DNA of 63,642 nucleotides from Nemertoderma westbladi (taxonomy: Eukaryota; Xenacoelomorpha; Nemertodermatida; Nemertodermatidae), in NCBI GenBank assembly GCA_032718475.1, contig JAUCBJ010001353.1:1-63642 (forward strand), in the 5' to 3' direction. Each line of letters starts with the position of its first letter. Position 1 is the first letter of the stretch. A program made the translations under genes and the position numbers. The notes beneath the pieces were generated by a model. It searched no databases. It was not told the DNA's origin and saw only the letters and a program-made list of their open reading frames with translations. Below are positions 10,465 through 19,765 of this stretch, piece by piece.

Positions 10465-13202
10465 AACTATTCTCGATTGCCCTAGAGGCAGCGGCCGAGG
10501 GGGCGGCACTGCAATAATATTTTCCCCTCGTGTTACGGCAACCCTATTAGAGCACGGCACTCGGGACTCACTCGAATACTCGACATGGAGAATATTTAAC
10601 TCAAAGAAGGTACTATTCATTGTAACTGTCATTTATCGACGCCCATATTCCGAACAGCACCCTGTGACCACGCAACGGTTTTTGGAAGAATTCCCAGACT
10701 ACATCGAGACACTGCTCTGCATGCGCGAGAAATTGATTATAACGGGTGATTTCAACATACATCTTAATGACGAGTCCGATCCTTGTGCGCTCTCCTTCAT
10801 CGACTCACTCACTTGTCTCGGACTCTCTCAGCATGTCACCGTCCCCACTCATATCAGTGGAAATACGTTAGATCTCATAATCACTCGCAACAACGATGAC
10901 TCCGATTTGCGGTGTAAAACTATCAGATCATTACTTTATCAACACCAACATCACCGAGCAACATTATACTACCCTACTACCTGAAACAATTTCCTACCGT
11001 AACCTAAAGCGCATCAATATTCCTGACTTCAAACGAGATTTGGCATCATCATCACTATGCAATCCTTCTTCAATTAGCGAATTGAATTGTGACCAACTAG
11101 TCGATGAATATAATCGAGTAATGACTTCCACGCTTGAAAAACACGCGCCCTTAATCACGAAGAAAAAATCGTTGTTAAGAACAAACCCGTGGTATAACCC
11201 ATCTCTCCGCATTCTCAAGAGAAATCGGCGGAATCTAGAACGCAAATGGCGAAAAACACACTCTACTGATGATGCACCGGCGCTCTCAAACGCCCGAAAC
11301 ATTTACTCACGAGCACTCATATCTGCCCAAGGGAACTATTACACTTCACGTGTCAATGAGTGCGCAGGCGATCAAAGGAAATTGTTCGCACTCACAAAAT
11401 CACTGATGATCCCCAAAGTGCAGCCTGTCCTACCTACTCCAAATCCCAATACATCATTACCTGACTCATTCGGTGAGTTTTTCATAGACAAAGTTGAAAA
11501 GATCCGACAGCAACTCACCACAATGAGATCAAAGATGAATATCACGGCCACAACCACGCAACCTGATGCTAAAACAGGGAGTTCAGCAACGCAACCATTG
11601 CAAAAACAAACTATTGACCCTTTCTCCCAATTTCGACCAGTATCACAACCCGAAGTCAAAAAACTAATATTAAAGTCAGCAAACAAACAGTGCGACAACG
11701 ACCCAGTACCAACTTATCTTGTCAAAAAGGCCATCGATCAACTATTGCCTGTCATCACAGAGATAATTAATAAGTCAATCACTACCGGATATTTTCCTGA
11801 CTTTTGGTCCGAGGTGATAATCTCTCCCCTTATAAAGAAACTGAAGTTAAACTCGATTATCTTCAACAATTATCGGCCGGTAAGCGGGTCAACCTTTCTG
11901 TCTAAGACGACCGAGAGAATCGTGCTTTCCCAAATCATGACACACGTATTGGAAATGTTGCCTACAAATATATCATCATATCGGCCTCATCATAGTACCG
12001 AGACCACATTAGTACGTGTTCACTCTGACATCCTGTCCGCCATGGACAACCAAAAGGTCACCCTCCTCGTCTTCATCGACCTCAGCGCAGCCTTTGATAC
12101 TGTGGATAGGGAACTCCTACTTGAAACCCTTCGTACAAAGGTGAACATAACCAATGTCGCGCATGATTGGTTTAAATCATACATAGGTAACAGGCGACAG
12201 CGAGTAAAAGTACAAGGATGTTTCTCCCGGACCTTCTGTGTGCTCCACGGATTTCCTCAGGGATCATGTCTCGGCTGTATCCTCTTCATCATCTACATTG
12301 CCCAAATCTACATCATCATACAGCGTCATCTACCTGAGGCTCAAGGGTATGCTGATGATGTACAATTATACCTTTCATTTAAGCCAGATTGTCTCACATC
12401 CGAAGATTCAGCCATCCGCTCTATGGAAAACTGCATCAAAGAACTTAGACAGTGGTTCATCGAAAACTGGCTAAAGATAAATGATGACAAGACCGAACTC
12501 ATGATAATTGGCACACTGCAGCAACTAGCCAAAGTTAGCAGCACCTCAATCATTGTTGGCGATCATGTAATCGAGTCCTCTGCGAAGGTTCGTAACCTTG
12601 GTGCAATTTTTGATGATCATATGTCAATGCAATCTTTTATTTCCACCACAACTAGCAGTGCCTTCTACCATCTCCGTAACATACATAGGATCCGACCATT
12701 TCTCTCTCGAAAAAGCACCGAACCCCTTATTCATGCATTCATTTCCAGTAAACTCGATTATTGCAACGCCCTTCTCTATGGCCTTCCAAACACCAAAATC
12801 AAAAAACTTCAACGAATACAAAATACAGCCGCCAGATTGGTCGTGCATGGATCTCGCTATGATCACATCACACCAATATTGCAATCCCTTCATTGGCTAC
12901 CCATCCGCTCCCGTATCGAATTTAAAATATGTTTATTGACATTCAAATGCCTCAACAACATCTGTCCAGCTTACCTAATCGACCTTCTCAATCTCTATAG
13001 TAACCCACACAACAGCCGATCTTCAAACTCATTGGTCCTACGTGTTCCACCACATAAACACTCAACCCTCGGTGGACGTGCGTTCGCTGTCTCCGCGCCG
13101 GCACTTTGGAACAAACTACCACGCGATATCCGACTCTCAGTCAACCTCGACAAATTTAAACGGTTACTCAAAACTCACCTCTATAATCGTGCATTCAACT
13201 AA
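10465..13202 (+). pseudogene. L2-like endonuclease C-part and reverse transcriptase
   Basis: The endonuclease resumes at about 10465 (CPRGSGRGGGTAIIF) and runs through IYRRPYSEQ, ITGDFNIHLND (about 10740) and LDLIITRN. A one-base shift near 10905 moves it into the long frame 10896-13202, which starts with the SDHYFI endonuclease end. The RT has motif A LLVFIDLSAAFDTVD (about 12066), motif B GFPQGSCLGCILFIIYIAQI (about 12249) and motif C YADDVQLY (about 12345). The C-terminal region has the L2/CR1-type LDYCNALLYGLP and HWLPIRSRIEFK segments. Motif B shows Cys in place of the usual Pro after LG, so activity is doubtful. Two breaks (the tRNA segment and the frameshift) make this copy non-autonomous. 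Confidence 0.88.
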
Positions 13203-13743
13203 AAACTGTTTTATTCGAACTCATGTATCGTATAACATTATTTTATTTAATCATTTTACAGTACAGTACTCCTGGCCCAAAAATAACTACGGGTCTTTTA
13301 AACGACATGTATTTTACTTTTTACTTAAGGAGAGTGCTCAGCGCTTAGAATAATTACTTGTTTTTGAAATAAGCGCTTTATAAATATTGAATTATTATTA
13401 TTATTATTATTATTATCTATCTATCTACTGTATATGCCATCTTCTTCTTCACCTCTCTATTCTGCATCTGCAACACCCTACAGTATAATATTACTCCAAA
13501 CTACTACTTACTACATCCATTCTATCAAATGTTACATATATTTACATTTTATATAATCCCATCCTCCTGGTGAGCAGCCGTTTACTAGCCCTGCTATTTG
13601 GCTGTTCTCCAGTACCCTTTTATATAGAACTTACCATATATAGTATGTACTCATGTTAATTTCTATTTTATATTGAGTTATTGTTGTTATTTTGAATTAT
13701 TATTTGAAGGGTAAAATAAACATTGAAATTGAATTGAAAATTG

Positions 13744-13870
13744 AGGAGGTAGGAATGTGATGATGGACAGGGGAAAGGGGGCTGGGCAGGGGAGGTACGA
13801 ATGGGAGGTGGGACAGGGGAAGTGGGACAGGGGCTGGGGAAATTGGAGGTGAGACAGATGCATGGGGAAT
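13744..13870 (+). repeat. Remnant of the minisatellite edge, repeated from 7768-7876
   Basis: GGAGGTAGGAATGTGATGAT, GGGCTGGGCAGGGGAGG and GAGGTGGGACAGGGGAAG occur here in the same order as at 7768-7876 on the far side of the retrotransposon block. The right copy lacks a stretch of about 20 bp seen in the left copy. The array decays into unique sequence after 13840. Confidence 0.85.
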
Positions 13871-13948
13871 GATGAGTGGGGTGGGGCATGAAGAATGAGT
13901 AAACCATACCTAACGTTCTAATAATTGTAAGCGTGTTTTGTTTTGAAG

Positions 13949-14246
13949 ATGTAATATTATGGTTTTGTTCAGAAATTGAAAAAATGAGAAATCGCGTCAC
14001 CGGGGGTTGAACCAGCGCTATACGTGCGTTTCAGGCCTCATCAGTAGTAGGCCTCATATGCAACTTATGACTTCCCGTTCAATAGAAGTGGATTAGGTGG
14101 GATAGTGAATGTCAGGGACAAGTGGCTGAACTGGTTAGCGCTGATGAGGCGAGGCCTGGTAGGCTGAAACGTGCGTATAGCGCTGGTTCAACCCCCGGTG
14201 ACGCGCTTTCTCATTTTTCCCATTTCTGAATAAAACCATATTACAT
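13949..14246. mobile_element. Foldback element with tRNA-like A and B boxes
   Basis: About 95-bp arms, 13949-14046 and 14146-14246, are near-perfect inverted repeats that include CACCGGGGGTTGAACCAGCG and its complement. The right half, read on the plus strand, carries TGGCTGAACTGGTTAGCGC (14123-14141), like a tRNA A box, and GGTTCAACCCC (14185-14195), like a B box, with a spacing compatible with a tRNA-derived Pol III promoter. The left arm carries a second B box facing the other way. It is probably a tRNA-derived SINE that became a palindrome, or a MITE that resembles one. No coding capacity. Confidence 0.75.
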
Positions 14247-15050
14247 ATTTAATTACAGTTGCATTAACAGCTCAACTCCAATTTATTTTGTTTTAAAAGC
14301 CGCGTATTCAATTTCATCCCTCTTGAGATCCATCAGATGAACTAAAGCGAGGCGAACCTGATTGGTCCATTATTCTTCTCAATATACACTCTGTGCTTTT
14401 CATTGTCGTTATAAAACATGGTCTTTAAAATCATTTACAGTTTATACGCTGTTGACACAGCGGAATAGTTTAAACCCCTTTAATTCAACCGCTATCAGCG
14501 ACATAGGTGTGGGATGCTCTGCTAGGCTATAACTTTTTCGCCCGCTATAAATTTGATGAGGGGGTGGGGGGGGAGACTCCTCCTGTCCAGGGGGACTCCC
14601 CGTGTCTATGTGTGTGCGTTAGGTTGAGACAATGTACACTAACTGTACCCCGAGTGTAGTTTGGTGTAGGGTAACCGCGCACCATTCTTTATTTCACCCA
14701 TCCACATATTATAGGCTACTCTTCCAAAAAATAATCGCAAAATCTGTTTGTTTTTAATTTATAAGGTCATCATGGTCCATAGATGATGATAAGCAATTGT
14801 GAACTGTTTGGCTATATGCTCACATATCAAATATGAACAGGTGGGGATGAGTGCCTAGGTTTCATTGGTTGCAATTAAATTAAATCATTATGATAATATA
14901 ACCTGGGGGATCAAGCTAACTGGGTATGGATTTCAGAGCAAATAGCAATTCAAGTTTTGGGGAGTAAGAGGACCATTGCTTGAAAATTAAATAAAAGCTA
15001 ATAGTTATCGATTTTCTTCTGGGGAGTAAGTGTGAGTTTAAAAACTGCAA
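14247..15050. other. Noncoding region upstream of the astacin gene
   Basis: I see no gene, RNA or convincing repeat here. It is AT-rich apart from a short G-rich patch at about 14560-14600. Confidence 0.6.
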
Positions 15051-15058
15051 TATAAAAT
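15051..15058 (+). promoter_or_regulatory. TATA box of the astacin gene
   Basis: TATAAAAT lies 75 bp before the astacin ATG, which would place the transcription start near 15080 and leave a 5' UTR of about 45 nt. A good TATA at this spacing supports the chosen start codon. Confidence 0.6.
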
Positions 15059-15125
15059 AAAAAGTGCGCACTCGGAAAGAGCAAACAGCATATATTTCTG
15101 TTAGCTGCGTGACACTAAACTAAGA

Positions 15126-17303
15126 ATGCGTAAGCGCGGCTTCATTTTGATTCTGCACACCGCAATATTTGTTGCTGGTGGGTTTATCACGGAAGGTTTG
15201 GGATTTGCTCACGATGGATACCGACGCAACACTTTTATCCACGAAGATGATATGGAGCTGACTGAAGCTCAATATGTCGAGGTGCAAGCAGCTGTAAAGA
15301 GGGAAGATAATGGCGTGAATTACTTGACTAAAAATGGCGAAGGTCTCCCGCGGGAAAAACGAAAAGGCCTCCCTGATATTGGGAGTAGATGGCCGAAACT
15401 TGGAAAGGACGTCACAATACCATACGTGTACAGGGAAGGTGACCTTTTCTCGGAAAACAACAAGAACCAGATAAACCTAGCCTTGCAAAGGTGGGAAGAA
15501 GTTGCATGCATTAAATTTGTACCGAAGACAGACGCAATTATGGAGCAGTTGGGACATAACGAGTTCATGACTATTCAAGACGATACAAGTTGTCGTGCGG
15601 GTGTCGGCTTTCAGGGGTTGCATAATCTCAAGTTGGCTGCCGGGTGTCGTTACAGAGGCATAGTGATGCACGAGCTGGGGCATATTTTGGGATTCCATCA
15701 CGAACAAAGTCGGCCCGACCGCGATCAGTACGTGGTCATTAATGAGGACAACATCAATTCCAAGCATCTAGGTAATTTCAAAAAGTACGATATCTACACA
15801 TCCGGAATGTTCGGGGTTCCATATGACCTGCACTCAATCATGCACTACGGCCCGGAATATTTCGCAATTGATTACTCGATGCCTACGATTCAAGCGGTTC
15901 ACGCGTACGATGGCTGGCGAAACGATATGGGTCAACGGTCCGGGCTCTCCTATTACGACATTAAAGAAATGAACATGATGTACAGTTGCGCATCGCATTG
16001 CAACTTCCGTGCGACACCATGTGTGACCCCCGGGTACCTCGATAAGAACTGCGAGTGCGTCTGTCCAGAAGGAGCCGATTGCCAAGGTAATTGTCCGCCC
16101 ATTGCGGGGACCTGTTTAGAACCAGGGTTCATTAGTTCGGACAACTGCACCTGCCTATGTCCCGCCTCGTTCCCCGACTGCCATACGCAGTGCGATCTAT
16201 CTACCATACACTGCGATTCACCGGGTTATGTTAGCGATGAATGCATATGTGTGTGTCCCGATGATAACCCCTCGTGCGGCGCGCATTGTGACTTCGCAAA
16301 GATCCACTGCCTTGAGCCGGGCTATATAGACAAGAGTTGCGCATGCGTGTGCCCTCCGGATAATCCCAACTGCCAAGTGGACTGCGATCCCAGTCGCACC
16401 TACTGCCTAGGAGGTACGATCAACAAAGATTGCGCTTGCGACTGTCCCCCGGAGAACCCAAGTTGTTCTTGTAACGATAAGAGTGTTTGGTGCAGCCATT
16501 GGGCCACGCCTAAAGAGAGTGATGGCAAATCATTTTGCGATACCAGTCCTACCTACATGGCCGATAATTGTCCTTATAGCTGCAACTACAAACCGTGTCA
16601 AGAAAATTTCCCTCCCATTTGCGAAGATCTCAATGTCAGTTGCAAATATTGGGCGTCAATAGGTGAATGTGACAGCAACCCGGGATACATGCACACCAGT
16701 TGCCGCGTTAGCTGCGGCGATTGTACTCCTACCATAAACCGGTGTAACGCGGGAGAATTCAAATGCGCCAATGGAAACTGCGTATCCCTCGGCGACGAAT
16801 GTAATTGGATCAACGACTGCGGAGACTTCAGCGACGAAGCGACTTGTCCATGCATCGAACCGTACGGATTCCAGTGTCGCAACAGCGACGTCTGCGTCCC
16901 GCTCACCTATAAATGCGACGGCAAGGTGGATTGCCCCGAGCACGACGACGAGGCCGGATGTCCTTGCGAGCCGATGAGTTGGAGATGCGGTTCCGGGGAG
17001 TGCATCCGTGTTTACGGGCTGTGTGACGAGAAGATCCAATGTTTCGATGGCAGCGACGAAACCAGTTGCTGCGGAAAGTTTCAATTCCGTTGCCATAATG
17101 ACCCATCACGATGTAAATCTATTGGTTACATGTGCAACGGGCGGGATACTTGCGGGGACATGTCGCTAGATGGCGCGTGTTGCGACGTGAAGGACCCCGC
17201 TTCCGTGTTTCAATGCCGCGATAGTGGAGTGTGTATTCTCTCTCAGTACGTCGGCGACTCCGTCTATCACTGCCGCGACAGGAGTGACGAGGTCATCTTG
17301 TAG
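15126..17303 (+). CDS. Secreted astacin (M12A) metalloprotease with ShK-like and LDLa domains
   Basis: An uninterrupted 725-residue frame. Residues 1-25 form a hydrophobic signal peptide. A propeptide ends at the basic site REKRK (76-80). The catalytic domain spans about 85-290 with the zinc motif HELGHILGFHHEQSRPDRD (182-200; ligands His182, His186, His192, catalytic Glu183) and the Met-turn SIMHYG (237-242, Tyr241). The tail has about six Cys-rich units of the CxCVCP type (about 290-448), two ShK-like modules (448-491 and 499-533), three good LDLa modules (540-574, 576-612, 614-648) and two degenerate ones (649-686 and 694-722). Astacins cleave extracellular matrix, growth factor or dietary proteins; the LDLa and ShK modules would position it outside the cell. 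No intron interrupts this 2.2-kb frame, which is unusual for such a mosaic animal gene. Substrate unknown. Confidence 0.95.
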   Translation: MRKRGFILILHTAIFVAGGFITEGLGFAHDGYRRNTFIHEDDMELTEAQYVEVQAAVKREDNGVNYLTKNGEGLPREKRKGLPDIGSRWPKLGKDVTIPYVYREGDLFSENNKNQINLALQRWEEVACIKFVPKTDAIMEQLGHNEFMTIQDDTSCRAGVGFQGLHNLKLAAGCRYRGIVMHELGHILGFHHEQSRPDRDQYVVINEDNINSKHLGNFKKYDIYTSGMFGVPYDLHSIMHYGPEYFAIDYSMPTIQAVHAYDGWRNDMGQRSGLSYYDIKEMNMMYSCASHCNFRATPCVTPGYLDKNCECVCPEGADCQGNCPPIAGTCLEPGFISSDNCTCLCPASFPDCHTQCDLSTIHCDSPGYVSDECICVCPDDNPSCGAHCDFAKIHCLEPGYIDKSCACVCPPDNPNCQVDCDPSRTYCLGGTINKDCACDCPPENPSCSCNDKSVWCSHWATPKESDGKSFCDTSPTYMADNCPYSCNYKPCQENFPPICEDLNVSCKYWASIGECDSNPGYMHTSCRVSCGDCTPTINRCNAGEFKCANGNCVSLGDECNWINDCGDFSDEATCPCIEPYGFQCRNSDVCVPLTYKCDGKVDCPEHDDEAGCPCEPMSWRCGSGECIRVYGLCDEKIQCFDGSDETSCCGKFQFRCHNDPSRCKSIGYMCNGRDTCGDMSLDGACCDVKDPASVFQCRDSGVCILSQYVGDSVYHCRDRSDEVIL

Positions 17304-19335
17304 TAATTTATTACGCTCAGGGGCCATTCAATTAGCACGTCATTATGCCTGAATTTTAGTTTCAAGGAACCGCTACGATCAAGTAGACAAATAACTACTA
17401 CAAATCGAGAGCTTTTCAGCTGTTCATGTGTTTGAAATTAATACAAATTAAATTTACTTTTCATAATTCAAAATTGTCGCAGACAGGGGAGTGAGGACTT
17501 AACAGCTGGGGTCCAAAACCGTTTTACATGTCAGTTTTGTTAAATTTTGGGAGGGGGGGGGGGGGGCTGTAGCTTGTGACAAATAAGGAAAGTCATATCA
17601 CATAGTTACCAAAATTCGTGTGACGTGATAATTGAATGGTCCCTGTGTCATCACGCATTGCACTAAGACGACGAATACAGATCCATTTATTTAACGGAAA
17701 ACTAGCATTTAAAAAATCGTGAGAAAAAAAAAATGGTCCAGGCATTGTTTATTAAACAATATTGTACATATGAATGAACAATTATTGTTCACACAATTTC
17801 TCCAGAGTGTTACGTAAATTTTAATGTTATCCACATATATGTATAAGAATATTTAAAATATATGTTTGATGTCTAAATTAGTTTATTGCACATTAACTTT
17901 AACCTTTGGAGGCCCTTATATTCTTATTGATCGAAAATATACTTTTTTCCCGCTCTTTAGGTTCAGTTTCAGGTAAGATAAAGAAGATAAATAGAGTCGC
18001 ATATAAATACATGTAATTTGGTTTATTCCCCGGGAGTTAAAGTAGCACGATACTGCATAACAGTACTGAAGATAGCAGAGATCGAGGCGCACATTCGTAA
18101 CTACCGGTACACTGGGGAACAAACGGTACAGCAATAGCGGCAGAAATCCGCCGAGGTCATGGACAGTCGATGGGGCTTGGGGATAACAGAATATCTGAGT
18201 GCAACTGATAGCAATGATATATATGTAAGATAAACCGGTAGAGAAGAGAAGGTATTATTCTGCAGTATTATAGGGGGAGTCACATATACGAGGTAACGTA
18301 CAACTATTACATCGCTCGTAGGCCTATAGAAGAAGATGAAGGATTGTGCGGAGATTCAGAGAGCCGCAATTTCGAGAAGAGAAAACCCTGTCGTAAGAAT
18401 AAGATTACGTATTAAATGAGAATCAAATTGTTTTTTTTGCTTTATTACCCGTTTATTCGCTCACAATGGCTCAATCGGTAAAATTCCGGTGCATATCGGT
18501 GTCTCTGACATTGTGCTAATCGTCTGAGTTTAACGCCCTAGAATTTAGGAAAATATAAAAGGCCAACGAGTGTAAAACTCAATACACTGAATTTCCGACT
18601 AGTGGAAAGGAGTTTTCGATAGGTTTATTTAGAATAGACAATTTTTTATAAAGCCAAGAATTTCTGAATTTATAGTTGAATAAAATAAAAAATCAACTAC
18701 CAGAATTTTAATTGAATTAATACAAAAAAAAAACAGTAAACTTACCTAAAATTAGTTATAGAAAGTTTTTAATAATATACAATATACAATAATACACTAT
18801 ATCTATTATTATGCTCAATTACTTTACTCACCCCACATTGTTTGTACATTTAGTTATTTAAAATATCATCATTTATATAATGATTGGATGATAATTGGTT
18901 ATTGACTAATTAAATTAAATTTGCTTGCGTTTTTGTTTAATTTTTGTAAATTTAATTTTGTTTTCAATAAATAATTACATTTTTATTAAGAATGAATCTA
19001 AACCATTATATCTATTATACTGTACATATATTATATATCACATAAGAGGCAAATACAGTTAATGATTGTCTCCGATATACATAGAAGATAATCCACAAAC
19101 ATAAAAGAGTAATAATGTATAAAACTATTACTAGAATCTGTAGATGTCCTATGATATGACAACATTCCTACCACGCATACTATTTGCTTCATCTGTCCCT
19201 AAACGGAGTCCGCCAAAGCGCTAGTAAATAACCACAACCGTGACGGGCGTGATAAATATATTCGCAGATAATGATTTCGGAAAATGTGAACCCTCGTTGG
19301 TAATTGTACAAATCAGATAGGTACCGTACTGCCTT
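17304..19335. other. Noncoding region with a G tract
   Basis: No gene was recognised. A run of about 17 G occurs at 17551-17568. The sequence is very AT-rich from 18600 to 19150. It would hold the 3' UTR of the astacin gene and the downstream flank of the minus-strand gene, but no clear AATAAA was found close to either end. Confidence 0.6.
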
Positions 19336-19542
19336 AGGTGCCGGTAACTGGTGCCGGTAACTGGTGCCTGTAACTGGAGCCGGTAACTGGTGCAGGTAAC
19401 TGGTGCAGGTAACTGGTGCCGGTAACTGGTGCCGGTAACTGGTGCCGGTAACTGGTGCCGGTAACTGGTGCCGGTAACTGGTGCCGGTAACTGGTGCCGG
19501 TAACTGGTGCCGGTAACTGGTGCCGGTAACTGGTGCCGGTAA
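19336..19542 (-). repeat. 13-bp minisatellite directly after the exon 5b stop codon
   Basis: About 16 copies of GGTGCCGGTAACT (plus-strand reading), with a few GGTGCAGGTAACT variants. The array abuts the TAG stop of the minus-strand terminal exon, so it would form the proximal 3' UTR of that transcript. Confidence 0.93.
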
Positions 19543-19765
19543 CTACTTCAGTCTGTTTTTCATAAGTTTCACTTTGGATCTCTTTTGTTCACAATAATTT
19601 TTCTGGAGGTACTTTGTGTAAGCCTCAGGGTCACATAGTTTCATTAATCGTCTGTGCCGTGTGGTTGGGTGGATACCAGGTTCGTTGGGGTCTTTGTAGT
19701 CTCGCAGACGCAATCTCATCTGGGCCATGGGAAGGTTTCTCAGAGTGCCACTGGATCGATTGTCC
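19543..19765 (-). CDS. Terminal exon 5b of the PDE-N-like gene
   Basis: On the minus strand a strong acceptor (CCCTTTTGTTTCAG) ends at 19766. The exon starts with one base completing a codon left by a phase-2 donor, exactly what exon 4 provides. It encodes 73 residues ending at TAG 19545-19543. The segment DPNEPGIHPTTRHRRLMKL followed by PEAYTKYLQ is homologous to exon 5a (DPNEIAIHPTTKRRRLMKL, PEAYALYLQ). The tail is strongly basic. The two exons are therefore duplicated alternative last exons. I do not recognise this module in any named family. The downstream gene boundary is supported by the stop and by a repeat in the 3' UTR. Confidence 0.75.

Larger units (their letters stand above)
9327..13418 (+). 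mobile_element. L2-like LINE nested in the CR1/jockey-type LINE
   Basis: It is bounded by the 11-bp direct repeat ATCTATCTACT (9316-9326 and 13419-13429). Its 3' end carries the hallmark of L2-type elements, AAGCGCTTTATAAATATTG followed by ATT triplets (13370-13415). The endonuclease plus RT reading frame is recognisable from 9352 to 13202. It is interrupted by a foreign segment of about 0.8 kb (roughly 9634-10450) carrying a tRNA gene and by a frameshift near 10905. Confidence 0.88.
7878..13743 (+). mobile_element. 5'-truncated CR1/jockey-type LINE, split by an L2-like LINE
   Basis: A second LINE starts abruptly at 7878 in the middle of its RT. Its 3' UTR runs to 9315, is interrupted by an L2-like element (9327-13418), then resumes at 13430 and ends near 13743 in an AT-rich tail made of TTGAAA-like units. 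The split is shown by the 11-bp duplication ATCTATCTACT at 9316-9326 and 13419-13429. The flanks of this outer LINE are similar 90-109 bp minisatellite stretches (7768-7876 and 13745-13833). Confidence 0.8.

Noticed and set aside
14000-14215. A genuine tRNA gene within the foldback element
   Set aside because: A and B boxes are present but no acceptor stem or anticodon arm folds correctly, so only a tRNA-derived promoter is claimed.
17916-18283. Minus-strand ORFs at 17.9-18.3 kb as exons
   Set aside because: Short, no recognised motif, and no pair of consensus splice sites with matching phases.
19543-19728. Exon 5b as an independent 61-residue gene
   Set aside because: The frame continues upstream to a strong acceptor with the right phase and is homologous to exon 5a, so it is better read as a terminal exon.
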